64,000 bases of DNA from Diprion similis (GCF_021155765.1 NC_060112.1:6820001-6884000); one strand, 5' to 3'; numbered from the stretch's first letter, positions 14,018-22,622 are shown. Numbers and translations are program-made. Notes: a model not told the origin generated them from the letters alone.

Positions 14018-14256
14018 AACATTCGGTGAGGGTACAGAGCCGAATGTTCGAAGGAAAACCGAATTTTTTGGGTAATGTATCGACTCACTTACGAAAGATT
14101 ACAATATAGTTTGCCTTAAAGAGTATAGCGCCTAGGGTTAATGCGCGTTTAAGCGGGTTAGTATACATTTTTAGCAGAAATGTTTTTTTTTTTTTTTTGT
14201 AACAGTTGGTATGTTCTTATAATTTAAGCGTGTAGTAGTTACATATTATAAAGGTA

Positions 14257-14466
14257 CAATTATAATTAAATTATAATTTTTTAGGGTTTTGATTGTAGAT
14301 AATATAGATACACTCAAAGTTAAATGACAATGTCAGGGGTATAATTGTAGATAGTATATATACGATTATAGTTAAATTATAGTTTTTAGGGTTTTGATTG
14401 TAGATAATATAGATACAATCAAAGTTAAATGACAATGTCAGGGGTATAATTGTAGATAGTGTATAC
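14257..14466 (-). repeat. Two-copy 105-bp tandem repeat in the element's 3' region
   Basis: Units 14257-14361 and 14362-14466 are near-identical, with GGGTTTTGATTGTAG recurring at 14284 and 14389. The tract lies between the last frame of the element and the polypurine tract. No function is evident. Confidence 0.85.
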
Positions 14467-14557
14467 GGTTATTATAATAGCGTAATTTGAGACATTTTTA
14501 TTGAATGATATTTGGGCATAACAATGGATATGTTCTTATAAATATGTAGTAGAGGGC

Positions 14558-14986
14558 TTAGTCTGTCCAGATGAAGAGGGAGTCGGAACTAGCGTCAAGG
14601 CTCTGATCGCGGGGCAGTTTACGTGGGTGTTGTCGTAGCTTGGACATTTCCATCATTTCAATTTCTGAATGAGCTCGGGGCAGCGACGAAGTGCGAGGAG
14701 ACAGGTCCTTAGGGAATGACCTATTTTCTAGGTGAGGGTGGGAAATGGCATGGTGGGAAAGGATTTGCGGTCTTGGATGACGTGAGTCGAGGTTGTGGCG
14801 TATTCGCCTGGGTTTACAGCAAGAGTATACTTTTGAGATTCTTCTAAATAATGAGAGTTTGTAGCAAAAGAAAACTGCTGAGAGGGACGCGAAGGCGATT
14901 CCGCCATAGCTGAGGCTGGTGGTGAGGCGATGCATGTTACTTTGAGTACGGTAGTGTGTGCTTAGATCGGCTGAGCGTTTGAGCAC
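14558..14986 (-). CDS. Small membrane-anchored ORF3 of the retrotransposon (envelope remnant?)
   Basis: A frame of about 142 codons downstream of pol, in the place where envelope sits in errantivirus-type gypsy elements. There is one hydrophobic stretch of about 20 residues (around GGIAFASLSAVFFCY) followed by a basic tail with CCKPRR. It lacks a signal peptide, a fusion or receptor region and glycosylation-rich ectodomain, so it could at most be the C-terminal anchor of a lost envelope. It has no good start: the frame begins after a stop near 15020 and the first internal ATG is at the MHRL segment. It might be expressed from a spliced RNA or not at all. Confidence 0.4.
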   Translation of the reverse strand: MLKRSADLSTHYRTQSNMHRLTTSLSYGGIAFASLSAVFFCYKLSLFRRISKVYSCCKPRRIRHNLDSRHPRPQILSHHAISHPHLENRSFPKDLSPRTSSLPRAHSEIEMMEMSKLRQHPRKLPRDQSLDASSDSLFIWTD

Positions 14987-15065
14987 GTCATTCAGGGCAT
15001 GAGGCGGAATATGATGCAGTTACGGGTAGATTGATAATATACGGCTGTTGACTTCTAAAGGTGGT

Positions 15066-18000
15066 TTAATTTGAATCACTTTCTTCCTGTGCTAATTTGA
15101 GTTTATTCAGATGGACAATTTTGGTCTTATGGGGGGTGATGAAAATTTCGGCATTGATATCGTCAATTATGCGCTTGATCGTATATGCTCCTTTATAGTG
15201 GTCGTCAAATTTAGATCGGGTTTCGTTTAGTAGATAGACCTTTTGGCCTGCTTCGAAATTTTGGTTATTGGTACGACGGTCGTAGTACGTCTTGGAACGG
15301 TGCTTTGCTAAAATGAGGTTAGCCGCGGCGTTTTTTCGTATGCTGGATAGGTTGGAAATTAAATCTAGAAGGAACGAATCGTAGGAACGGGTGTAAGCGC
15401 TGGCAGGGTTCGCGTCTGTCGGAAGTCTGGCATGGGAACCGAAAATTAGCTGATGGGGAGTGAAGTTAGTGCCTTCGTGCTTCGCGGTGTTATAACAGAA
15501 AATAGCAAAGCGGATGTATTCATCCCAGTCTTTACCAGCATTCGTGTAATGCTTGACGTGTTCGGTGAGAACAAGGTGACTGCGTTCTAGCGATCCGTTA
15601 GATTGTGGGCGGTAAGCTGTAGTTCGAATTTGTTTTATTTTAAAGAGTTTACAAAGTTGCTTAATGACTGTGCTCATGAAATTCTGTCCTTGGTCTGTAA
15701 GTATTGCTCGAGGGGCACCGTAACGTGTAATGTATTCTTTCGCGAATGCTGCACCTATTGTTTTGGCAGTGGCGTCGGGTAAAGGGATGGCGTCCAGAAA
15801 TTTCGTCAAGTTGCATTGTATCGTCAAAAGGTATTTGTTGTTTGATTTAGTAAGGGGGAGAGGACCAACGATGTCTAGTGCTACTTTGTCGAATGCATCG
15901 GCAGGAGTATCTGTTATCACCATCGGCAACCTGGTTTTTACTCTTACTAGTTTTTTCTTTTGGCAACTCTCACAGGTTCTTATAAAGTCTTGGATTTGCT
16001 CTTTCATGTGGGGCCAAAAATATTTTTGTCTAATGCGGTTGTATATTTTTGTGACGCCTTGATGACCGCCAATTAATGATTCGTGGCATTCTTTAATTAT
16101 TTCTTTACGTAAACATTCGTCTGGGGTGACAGTCGTGTTGCGGCAAAGCGTAATTTGAATTTGTAAGTCTGCGAAAAGGTAAGATAAGAGTTTTCGGATA
16201 ACACGAGGATCGAGTCCACCTAAACTATCGTCCGTTATTGGGAAAGCGAGGGATTTCGGAATTGAATCGGTCAAGACTGTTTTCAGTTTAGACAAGAGTT
16301 GAAAAATATCATATAGGTTGCTTTTATCTGATTCTTTTGATTTTAGTACTAGAGTAAAGATCTGTCGGCTGTTATGCTTGGATTCGATAATATCAAATTT
16401 CTGTGGACGGGGCGTCATAACTATATCTGGGTCAACGATATTATTGTGGGCAAGTTGTGATGATATGCCTTTGGTCCAAGAGCAGTCTGTTGATATAAAG
16501 TGTGCATAATTGGTTTTGAGCATCAAAAGACCATCATTGGTGTCTTTGACATTGTCAGCTACCGGTATGTCGTCCAAGTTGTCAACAAAGTTCGTGAAAT
16601 CGTGGGAGGTATCGGTCAAATCGTCGTCGACATTGGGATCAATGTCATGGTCAGGGTGTGTGGTTTCCATATCGGATTCGGATTGTCGGGCGCATGTATG
16701 GTATTCGGTATCCGTGAGCGAGTTGGAGCTGTTGTCGTTATCAGAGGCCAGTGTGGGTACTGAGGGAGGAGGCGGAGGGGGGTGAGTAGTAGAGTTCGCT
16801 GGCCTGGGGACAGCTGTTGGGCGTCTCTTAGCACGACGCGGGGGTCCTACAGGCGGGGGCATGACGACGTTCGTGGCTGGGAGGGGAGGTGGGGTCGCGA
16901 GAGGTGCGACTGATTTGGTCGGAGGTCGCGGTTTCTTACGCGGCGGACGAAGAGAGGGAGCGGGGTTACCAGATGTGGAAGGGATGGGGTCAGGTGAGGC
17001 GTTATCAACGGACACCGTTGTGTCGTCGTGGTGTGTGGGGGTTGAAAGCGGAGGGTCAAGGCGACAAACGTTGATATTCATTTTTGAATCTTTGAAAATA
17101 TAGTGGATCATTTTGCGCACCGTGCTCCATTCTAGTTTGTCGAGTCCGCAGCCTATTAACGGGATTGAGACAGATGTTACACCATCTTCTTCCAAGGTTT
17201 TCCTAAAGTTGACCAAGGTATCAAAAAAAACGTGTGGTAAGGGTTTGTCATTGTACTTTGGCTTTGTCACTAGGTTATAAATTTTTCGGTGTCCGTGAGT
17301 GGTAGAAATAACGTCAGTCACAGTCGGATTGAATTCTCTAAGTTGTTCGCGATTTATGAATTTACGTTCTCTTAGCTGTGACGCGATTCCTTTTGACATT
17401 TGGCAATCAGCTGATATGCAGTGAGCCAAATTATCTTTTTGCTGTAGTAGGTCGGCTTTTATTTCTTTAATATATTTATTACGCATAAGAGGGAACGTGT
17501 CGCATTCTATAAGGAAATCGCTATAGGAGGGGTTGTGAATGTGAGGGGAGCTAGGTAAATCGGTAGACGAATTAATGTCATCAACTTCTGAGTTCGTCTC
17601 TGGGGTTTGTAGGTCATCTGAGCTAGTTGAAGTGTCCGAAAAGTAGCTCAGGTGTGGTCTCTTACGTGGTCCAGGGTTTGTAGAGGAATTCGTTTCTCGA
17701 TGGCGTTTCGGGTAGGGATGAACCGGGTGCGGAGGTGGGATGGAGGGGGGAGGTTTAAAAGGCATTGCGGTTTCTTTGTCACTGGATTCGTCATCTGAGA
17801 GATCAGAAGAATCAGAGGGGTATATCATTTGGTAGGTGGGTTGTGAGATTTTTGGGCATTTTAGCGGGGCCGGGTTCGTAGATTCGTCTGTGGTCTGTCG
17901 AGGGCGTCGGGGGTACTGATGGGTCTCTTTGGTGCGTTTTTTCGGTTTGCTGTCAGAGGATTCGGTCGTGGGACGAGGGCGTTTTGCATCTATAGGAAGG

Positions 18001-20441
18001 ATTTGTACGACGTCAGGCGGCGTGTTTCTTGATAGAGCATCGGCGTTGACATTCGCTTTTCCCGATTTATGTTTGGTATCAAAATCGTATTCTGCTAGTT
18101 CTAGACTCCATCGTAATAAACGAGAATTAGGCTTCTTAACGCTTTTTACCCACTTGAGGGGCTCGTGGTCTGTAACTAAAGTAAATTTCTGACCGTAGAT
18201 GTAGGGGCGAAAATGGTTGATGCTCCAGTAGGCGGCTAAAAATTCTTTATCGGGCACCGAGTAATTTAATTCAGCGGATTTGAGTGCTCGGGATGCGTAC
18301 GCTACTGGTAAGTCGGCACCGTTCTTATCTTGACTCAGAACCGCACCGATGGCGAATTTTGACGCGTCGGTAGTGAGCGTAAACGGCTTACTGAAGTCCG
18401 GGTATTGGAGAATTGGTTCTTTGCATAAACAATCACGTAAGGTTTCGAAGGCAGATTGGTGTTCGGATGTCCAAATGAAAGGGGTATCCTTCTTGGTTAG
18501 GTTAGTGAGGCATTTTGCAATTTTTCCGAAATTTGGGACAAACCTGCGATAATAACCCAAAAGACCGAGGAACTGTTTAACATTTTTGGGATTTTTCGGG
18601 ACGGGATATTCTTTCACGGCTACTAACTTCCCGGGGTCAGGTCTAACTCCTGACTCAGTGATAAGGTGACCAAGGTAAACGACTTCTTTGCGCAGGAATT
18701 GGCATTTGTCTGGCTGCAGAGTCAAGCCGGCTTCAGTTAGTCTTTTCATCAATTTTCTGAATTTAATTTCATGTTCTTGTAAATTTCGAGCGTAAATAAC
18801 TATGTCATCCAAATATACGAACATCTCGTTGCCTTGTAAGCCTAGCAGGACTTGATCCATGAGCCTTTGGAACGTGGCAGGGGCGTTTTTTAGTCCGAAG
18901 GGCATTCGGGAGAATTCATAGTGACCCCGGGGCGTCGAAAACGCAGTTTTTGCACTGTGATCGGGGTGCATGGGAATTTGATGAAAGCCGGAAGCAAGGT
19001 CGAATGTAGAGAAATATTTAGCTGAGCCGAGTTGATCAAGAATTTCGGTGATGTCGGGCATTGGATAGGCGTCGCCGATTGTTTTTTCGTTGAGCTTTCG
19101 GTAGTCGATCACCATGCGCCATCGTTTATTACCGTCAATATCGGGTTTTTTGGGGACGATCCAAACCGGAGAATTATAAGGAGATGCGGAATGTTTAATA
19201 AGGTCTTGCCGAAGGAGTTTATTGACCTGGGATTCGATTTCATCTTTGTGGATTTTTGGAAAACGATATTGTTTGGTGTGAATTGGTGTGTCGTCTGTCG
19301 TGGGGATAGTGTGATGGGTTAGATTGGTATGGCCTAATTTATCTCCCGGGAGATAGAAAAGATGGTTAAATTCTGTTAGCAGGTCGAGTGTTGATTGTTT
19401 TTCGGTGTCATTTAGATGATCGAGGCACACACTATTCTTTAGTGTGTCCAATCTCTCTGACCTACTGTCAGTTAAGAGTACTGTTGCGGCGCCACGACGA
19501 GGTGCACTGTTATCAGGTATGCGGGGCTCAGGTTGCCGATGTGCGAGGTCAGTGAGCTGGCGGGGGTTGGAGGGGGGGTAATGGGGCGGACGGGATATGT
19601 GATTATTAGTGGAAAGAATTAATGAATTATTATGAGAAGTGGTTTGGGTAGGAAGGGGGGATTTTTGTCCATTATTTTTGTCAGAATTATTCGGCGGGGT
19701 AGACTTAATTTCGGGCATGGCTGTGCTCAGTGGTTCGTCGAATTCTTCCAGGGTTGCCGTTGGAGATGCTATCTCTACGACAGATTCGTTGCAATTGAAC
19801 ACGTAGGAATAAGCGATGCCGTTCTGATTTCGAACTATTGCTTCACCACAAAGAACATTGTTGCCTAAATTAATGTGTTTAAGGTAGCCTACTTTGATAT
19901 CTGGGTTTGCAACTATTATCGGGATGACCTTCGCGGTGCGGGCCTGTATTGTGATAACACGTGCGGTTTCAGGAGGAGGTTGTTCGATTTTGTTGAAGTG
20001 GATTGGCAATGAGGATCCAAGCATTACCGAGTTTGAGTTGAATGAGATAGTTGCTTTCTCTTTTCGTAAAAAGGGTTGGCCTAAAATACCGTCATGTGGG
20101 ACTGGGAATGAATCAGGGACCAAGTGAAAGGTATGGGAGTTGTTATTAAAGCGTATTTCCGTTTTTGCGATGGTTTCCGTCTTTTCGTCCGTTATACCAG
20201 TCAATGTCAAACGTTCGTCTGTGGTGCGACGTACGAAGGGCTTAACACAACTTTCTTTGATTAAGTTTACGTCTGCACCGGTGTCGATAATAAATTTAGA
20301 GATCTTTGTCAATTCAGGGGTATCGATTGAAATTAAAGGGGGATCAGCTGAAGCTGTTATTAAGATGTGTCTTGTGGATCGGAACGCTAGTTGTTTGCAT
20401 AGCTCGCGGGCGCGTTCTCCCCGCGGGCAGTGTTGCCGTTT
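15066..20441 (-). CDS. pol: Pol polyprotein of a Ty3/gypsy element with two TARG1-like macro domains
   Basis: Expressed by -1 frameshifting from gag; residues below count from the codon at 20312. Order: aspartic protease (DTGAD at 10-14); reverse transcriptase (WRMVIDYRKLN; YLDD at about 498-501); RNase H (TDAS at about 647; the domain ends at NADALSR, about 759); a basic, Pro/Ser-rich linker; macro domain 1 (about 930-1087); a second Pro-rich basic linker; macro domain 2 (about 1255-1390); integrase with an HHCC zinc finger (about 1409-1450), the DDE core (Asp about 1477, Asp about 1539, Glu about 1574) and a GPY/F-like end (YKGAYTIKRI). All usual catalytic motifs are present and the frame is uninterrupted. 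Pol is far longer than the usual 1000-1200 residues because of the inserted module. Macro domain 1 has the signature AHCIS.DC...KGI, a Lys at 1017 and GCGLD with Asp at 1058. Novelty of the arrangement could not be checked. Confidence 0.95.
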   Translation of the reverse strand, partial: KRQHCPRGERARELCKQLAFRSTRHILITASADPPLISIDTPELTKISKFIIDTGADVNLIKESCVKPFVRRTTDERLTLTGITDEKTETIAKTEIRFNNNSHTFHLVPDSFPVPHDGILGQPFLRKEKATISFNSNSVMLGSSLPIHFNKIEQPPPETARVITIQARTAKVIPIIVANPDIKVGYLKHINLGNNVLCGEAIVRNQNGIAYSYVFNCNESVVEIASPTATLEEFDEPLSTAMPEIKSTPPNNSDKNNGQKSPLPTQTTSHNNSLILSTNNHISRPPHYPPSNPRQLTDLAHRQPEPRIPDNSAPRRGAATVLLTDSRSERLDTLKNSVCLDHLNDTEKQSTLDLLTEFNHLFYLPGDKLGHTNLTHHTIPTTDDTPIHTKQYRFPKIHKDEIESQVNKLLRQDLIKHSASPYNSPVWIVPKKPDIDGNKRWRMVIDYRKLNEKTIGDAYPMPDITEILDQLGSAKYFSTFDLASGFHQIPMHPDHSAKTAFSTPRGHYEFSRMPFGLKNAPATFQRLMDQVLLGLQGNEMFVYLDDIVIYARNLQEHEIKFRKLMKRLTEAGLTLQPDKCQFLRKEVVYLGHLITESGVRPDPGKLVAVKEYPVPKNPKNVKQFLGLLGYYRRFVPNFGKIAKCLTNLTKKDTPFIWTSEHQSAFETLRDCLCKEPILQYPDFSKPFTLTTDASKFAIGAVLSQDKNGADLPVAYASRALKSAELNYSVPDKEFLAAYWSINHFRPYIYGQKFTLVTDHEPLKWVKSVKKPNSRLLRWSLELAEYDFDTKHKSGKANVNADALSRNTPPDVVQILPIDAKRPRPTTESSDSKPKKRTKETHQYPRRPRQTTDESTNPAPLKCPKISQPTYQMIYPSDSSDLSDDESSDKETAMPFKPPPSIPPPHPVHPYPKRHRETNSSTNPGPRKRPHLSYFSDTSTSSDDLQTPETNSEVDDINSSTDLPSSPHIHNPSYSDFLIECDTFPLMRNKYIKEIKADLLQQKDNLAHCISADCQMSKGIASQLRERKFINREQLREFNPTVTDVISTTHGHRKIYNLVTKPKYNDKPLPHVFFDTLVNFRKTLEEDGVTSVSIPLIGCGLDKLEWSTVRKMIHYIFKDSKMNINVCRLDPPLSTPTHHDDTTVSVDNASPDPIPSTSGNPAPSLRPPRKKPRPPTKSVAPLATPPPLPATNVVMPPPVGPPRRAKRRPTAVPRPANSTTHPPPPPPSVPTLASDNDNSSNSLTDTEYHTCARQSESDMETTHPDHDIDPNVDDDLTDTSHDFTNFVDNLDDIPVADNVKDTNDGLLMLKTNYAHFISTDCSWTKGISSQLAHNNIVDPDIVMTPRPQKFDIIESKHNSRQIFTLVLKSKESDKSNLYDIFQLLSKLKTVLTDSIPKSLAFPITDDSLGGLDPRVIRKLLSYLFADLQIQITLCRNTTVTPDECLRKEIIKECHESLIGGHQGVTKIYNRIRQKYFWPHMKEQIQDFIRTCESCQKKKLVRVKTRLPMVITDTPADAFDKVALDIVGPLPLTKSNNKYLLTIQCNLTKFLDAIPLPDATAKTIGAAFAKEYITRYGAPRAILTDQGQNFMSTVIKQLCKLFKIKQIRTTAYRPQSNGSLERSHLVLTEHVKHYTNAGKDWDEYIRFAIFCYNTAKHEGTNFTPHQLIFGSHARLPTDANPASAYTRSYDSFLLDLISNLSSIRKNAAANLILAKHRSKTYYDRRTNNQNFEAGQKVYLLNETRSKFDDHYKGAYTIKRIIDDINAEIFITPHKTKIVHLNKLKLAQEESDSN
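16141..16540 (-). other. Macro domain 2 (degenerate TARG1-like copy) within pol
   Basis: The segment aligns by eye with macro domain 1: AHFISTDC...KGISSQL, then LVLKSKESDK, then LGGLD. The GCG loop before the Asp is replaced by SLGG, and the Lys-to-Asp distance is 44 rather than 41 residues. It therefore looks like a diverged tandem duplicate, perhaps a binding-only or structural domain. It lies directly before the integrase zinc finger. Confidence 0.75.
17050..17520 (-). other. Macro domain 1 (TARG1/OARD1-like) within pol
   Basis: Encodes about 155 residues beginning near FLIECDTF and ending near INVCRLDPP. It contains the DLLQ...LAHCISADC...KGIASQL start of the ADP-ribose-binding fold, then IYNLVTKPK and IPLIGCGLDKLEW. 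The Lys of LVTK (codon 17264-17262) and the Asp of GCGLD (codon 17141-17139) are 41 residues apart, the same spacing as Lys84 and Asp125 of human TARG1. This suggests a catalytically competent ADP-ribosyl-acylester hydrolase. The assignment is from motif recognition only, without a profile search. Confidence 0.85.
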
Positions 20442-21505
20442 AAATCTTGATTCGAACTTACATGGTTTTGGTTATCACGCGGGGGAAATCTACATTGGTC
20501 TGATGTGTGGCCTCTGCGCTTACAGTTATCGCAGTACAGTTTGTCGCTTCTGCTGGGTTGGTTGCACTCATTGTAAAAGTGGCCCATTCTGCGACATTTG
20601 GTACAGTATCTTGTATTTTGCAGGCGATGGCATTCCGTGATCAGGTGACCTCGGTGGTTGCAGAATTGGCAAATAGTCGGCGAGGTCCTCGTTCGATCTG
20701 CGGGAGGTGCGAGGGTGCTTGCACCGAGCGCTTGGGCGTAGGACATGGGTTCGATACCGGGCGCTTGCTGATGCGCGTAACCAGGTGTGGGCAATGACAT
20801 TAGAGGGGGGATGAGGGAGGGGGTTATGGACACCTGAGGTGGAGGGGTATCGTTTTGGCAGGCAGAGACGGAAATTGGGGGATACATAGGTGTAAGAGGA
20901 GTACAATATTGTGCAAAGCGTTGCATTTGACGGTTATTTAACTCGGTCTCCTCGCTTTCGGCGACGCTGACGGCGATATCAAAGGTAGGGAGTGGTCTGA
21001 TGGTAGCTATTCTCCACTCTAATTCTGGTCTAAGCCCTCTAATGAATGTTCTAGCAGTGTCTTTTCTTAAGTCATTTAGCAAAGCGCTTGCTATGTCTGG
21101 CGGGTATTTTTTTTCGATAGCTTTGCTTATTTCGTTTGATATTACTCTTATTCTGCATGAGTAATCGATGACACGCTCACGCGGTTGTTGGGTAATTCTA
21201 TCTAATTGAATTGATAATTGACGTACGGGGATGTCTGGACGGTATGCTCGGCTGAGGGCCGTTATAAGGTCTTCGACGTCGTTGCAATTAATGCCTACTA
21301 AATATTGGGAAGCGGGGCCGGTAATTTTTGATTGTGCAAATTTAGCAAGGGTCATTTTGTCTGAAGCTCTAATGAGGGTTTCCACGTGGCGCAATTGTTC
21401 CACAAATTGGTCAAAAGGCATGTTGTTGCCATCGAATGCAGGGATCGTCGGTAAGACGTCTTTTACTGACCAAAAAGATGGACCGGTCTCATTAGTTGGT
21501 GCCAT
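20387..21505 (-). CDS. gag: Gag polyprotein with three CCHC zinc knuckles
   Basis: Starting at the ATG at 21505 (MAPTNETGPSFW) gives 372 residues; the frame is open further upstream but without a better start. The N-terminal two thirds is an all-helical retrotransposon capsid region of the Ty3/gypsy kind (for example SQYLVGIN... and LSRAYRPD). The C-terminal part carries three CX2CX4HX4C knuckles: CQFCNHRGHLITEC, CTKCRRMGHFYNEC and CDNCKRRGHTSDQC, for nucleic acid packaging. The frame ends at a TAG at 20387, about 50 bases after a -1 slippery site that leads into pol. Confidence 0.9.
   Translation of the reverse strand: MAPTNETGPSFWSVKDVLPTIPAFDGNNMPFDQFVEQLRHVETLIRASDKMTLAKFAQSKITGPASQYLVGINCNDVEDLITALSRAYRPDIPVRQLSIQLDRITQQPRERVIDYSCRIRVISNEISKAIEKKYPPDIASALLNDLRKDTARTFIRGLRPELEWRIATIRPLPTFDIAVSVAESEETELNNRQMQRFAQYCTPLTPMYPPISVSACQNDTPPPQVSITPSLIPPLMSLPTPGYAHQQAPGIEPMSYAQALGASTLAPPADRTRTSPTICQFCNHRGHLITECHRLQNTRYCTKCRRMGHFYNECNQPSRSDKLYCDNCKRRGHTSDQCRFPPRDNQNHVSSNQDLNGNTARGENAPASYANN
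20400..20444 (-). promoter_or_regulatory. -1 programmed frameshift site between gag and pol
   Basis: On the minus strand the heptamer T TTA AAC occupies 20444-20438 in exactly the gag frame (codon starts at 20443 and 20440). This is the canonical X XXY YYZ form. The -1 frame is open from here into pol, while gag stops 51 bases later. Two potential hairpins follow: GGCA/TGCC with a 4-base loop immediately after, then CGCGGG/CCCGCG with a 9-base loop, giving a plausible stimulatory structure. Confidence 0.8.
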
Positions 21506-21872
21506 ATCGATTTTCGTAGATGGGCAATGGGTACGGGGATGAAATATCAACTTATTACTAAGGATTACAACAAACTTACAGAGCAAAGATGAACACAAAC
21601 GCAAGGTACAGCATGGTTGTAGGCGGCTGAAGGCAGGTGAGACTTGAAGATGTGATGCACGTCGTCCGACGGCAAGAGGAGGGTGTAGGCGGGGAAGTCC
21701 GTTGCGTGTTGAAGAGTCTCGGTTTGGTGTTCCAGGTATCTGAGTGATGCCAATCTTGGGTCCAAATTCTTGTTCCAGCGTCGCAGGCGTCCAGAAACGG
21801 GTGGGGGCTAATCACAATTTTGGGTTCCAAAAGGTGATGTGTGGTATAGATCGGCTTTCGTCCGTATATTTA

Positions 21873-22158
21873 GTTCGTTGCGGGTTCTGAATTTGTCAGG
21901 TTCACACTTGATTTGCCGGCGAACACTCTTGACGTGGCTATCACTTATTGATATGATATCGGGAGTTTTGCGTATTAACACTTTTCTTGCGTCGTATATT
22001 TCCACTCGTTGCACAGTTCGTTGCGGGTCCTGAATTTGTCAGGTACGCACTTGATTTGCCGGCGAACACTGTCTACGTGGCTATCACTTATTGATATGAT
22101 ATCGGAAGTTTTGCGTATTAATACTTTTCTTGCGTAGATTTTCCGAAGCACTGAACAA
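21873..22158 (-). repeat. Two-copy 143-bp tandem repeat in the element's 5' leader
   Basis: Units 21873-22015 and 22016-22158 share GTTCGTTGCGGGT..CTGAATTTG and GATTTGCCGGCGAACACT with a few differences. They lie between the primer-binding site and gag. Confidence 0.85.
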
Positions 22159-22178
22159 AGGGTAGGTCGACGGCAAAA

Positions 22179-22190
22179 CCGCTGCCACCA
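22179..22190 (-). promoter_or_regulatory. Primer-binding site
   Basis: Three bases inside the 5' LTR, the minus strand reads TGGTGGCAGCGG, which begins with the TGG complementary to a tRNA CCA end. The tRNA species was not identified. Confidence 0.55.
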
Positions 22191-22193
22191 GAA

Positions 22194-22622
22194 TGTTACG
22201 GTACAGGGGGACGGCAGTCCATGTACCCACCCGATGATGTTGGTTCGGGTGATATTTTTGTAGGTTCTTAGTCGTCGCCGTTTTCGTTCAGGGAACGGAA
22301 AGGAAGGAACAGTAATTACAGAATGATTATAACTTTTATTTTAATGAAGTCGATGAGGAGTAGTTGAGACAATGGTTTTGGGGAACGGGAGTTGGAGTTG
22401 AATGCAAGAGGTAAGAGCGTTGGAATCAGAGTGGGTCTCTTGCATGAGAAAATGAGCGAGGATACAGGGTAGAGGGGGATCGAAATAGCAAGGTAAGGGC
22501 GATAGCGAGTGGTGTAAGCCAAGATGGAAATAGGATGACAAGATATGGAGTGTGGGAATGGTAGGTAAAGACAAGCGTCGAGGAAGGTGGGAGAAACGTG
22601 AGGCGGGACGTCGGACGTAACA
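22194..22622 (-). repeat. 5' LTR of the Ty3/gypsy element
   Basis: 429 bp, apparently identical to 13571-13999. In the element's direction it starts TGTTACGTCC and ends CCGTAACA, and is flanked outside by AAAT. Confidence 0.95.

Larger units (their letters stand above)
13571..22622 (-). mobile_element. Full-length Ty3/gypsy LTR retrotransposon carrying macro domains
   Basis: A 9052-bp element on the minus strand, lying antisense in the long ABC intron. In its own direction: 5' LTR (22622-22194), primer-binding site, 5' leader with a tandem duplication, gag, a -1 frameshift site, pol (protease, reverse transcriptase, RNase H, two macro domains, integrase), a small TM-containing frame, a tandem-repeat tract, a polypurine tract and the 3' LTR (13999-13571). 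LTR ends are TG...CA with inverted TGTTACG/CGTAACA tips, and a 4-bp AAAT duplication flanks the element (13567-13570 and 22623-22626). The two LTRs read as identical and the gag and pol frames are intact, so this looks like a recent and possibly active insertion. No full envelope gene is present. Confidence 0.95.

Noticed and set aside
13693-14088. Pro/Ser/Leu-rich open frames in the LTRs (and the same at 22316-22645)
   Set aside because: They are translations of LTR sequence, duplicated at both ends and running across LTR borders.
20740-20770. GGTTCGATACC, resembling a tRNA B box
   Set aside because: It lies in the gag coding region and no cloverleaf or A box could be built around it.
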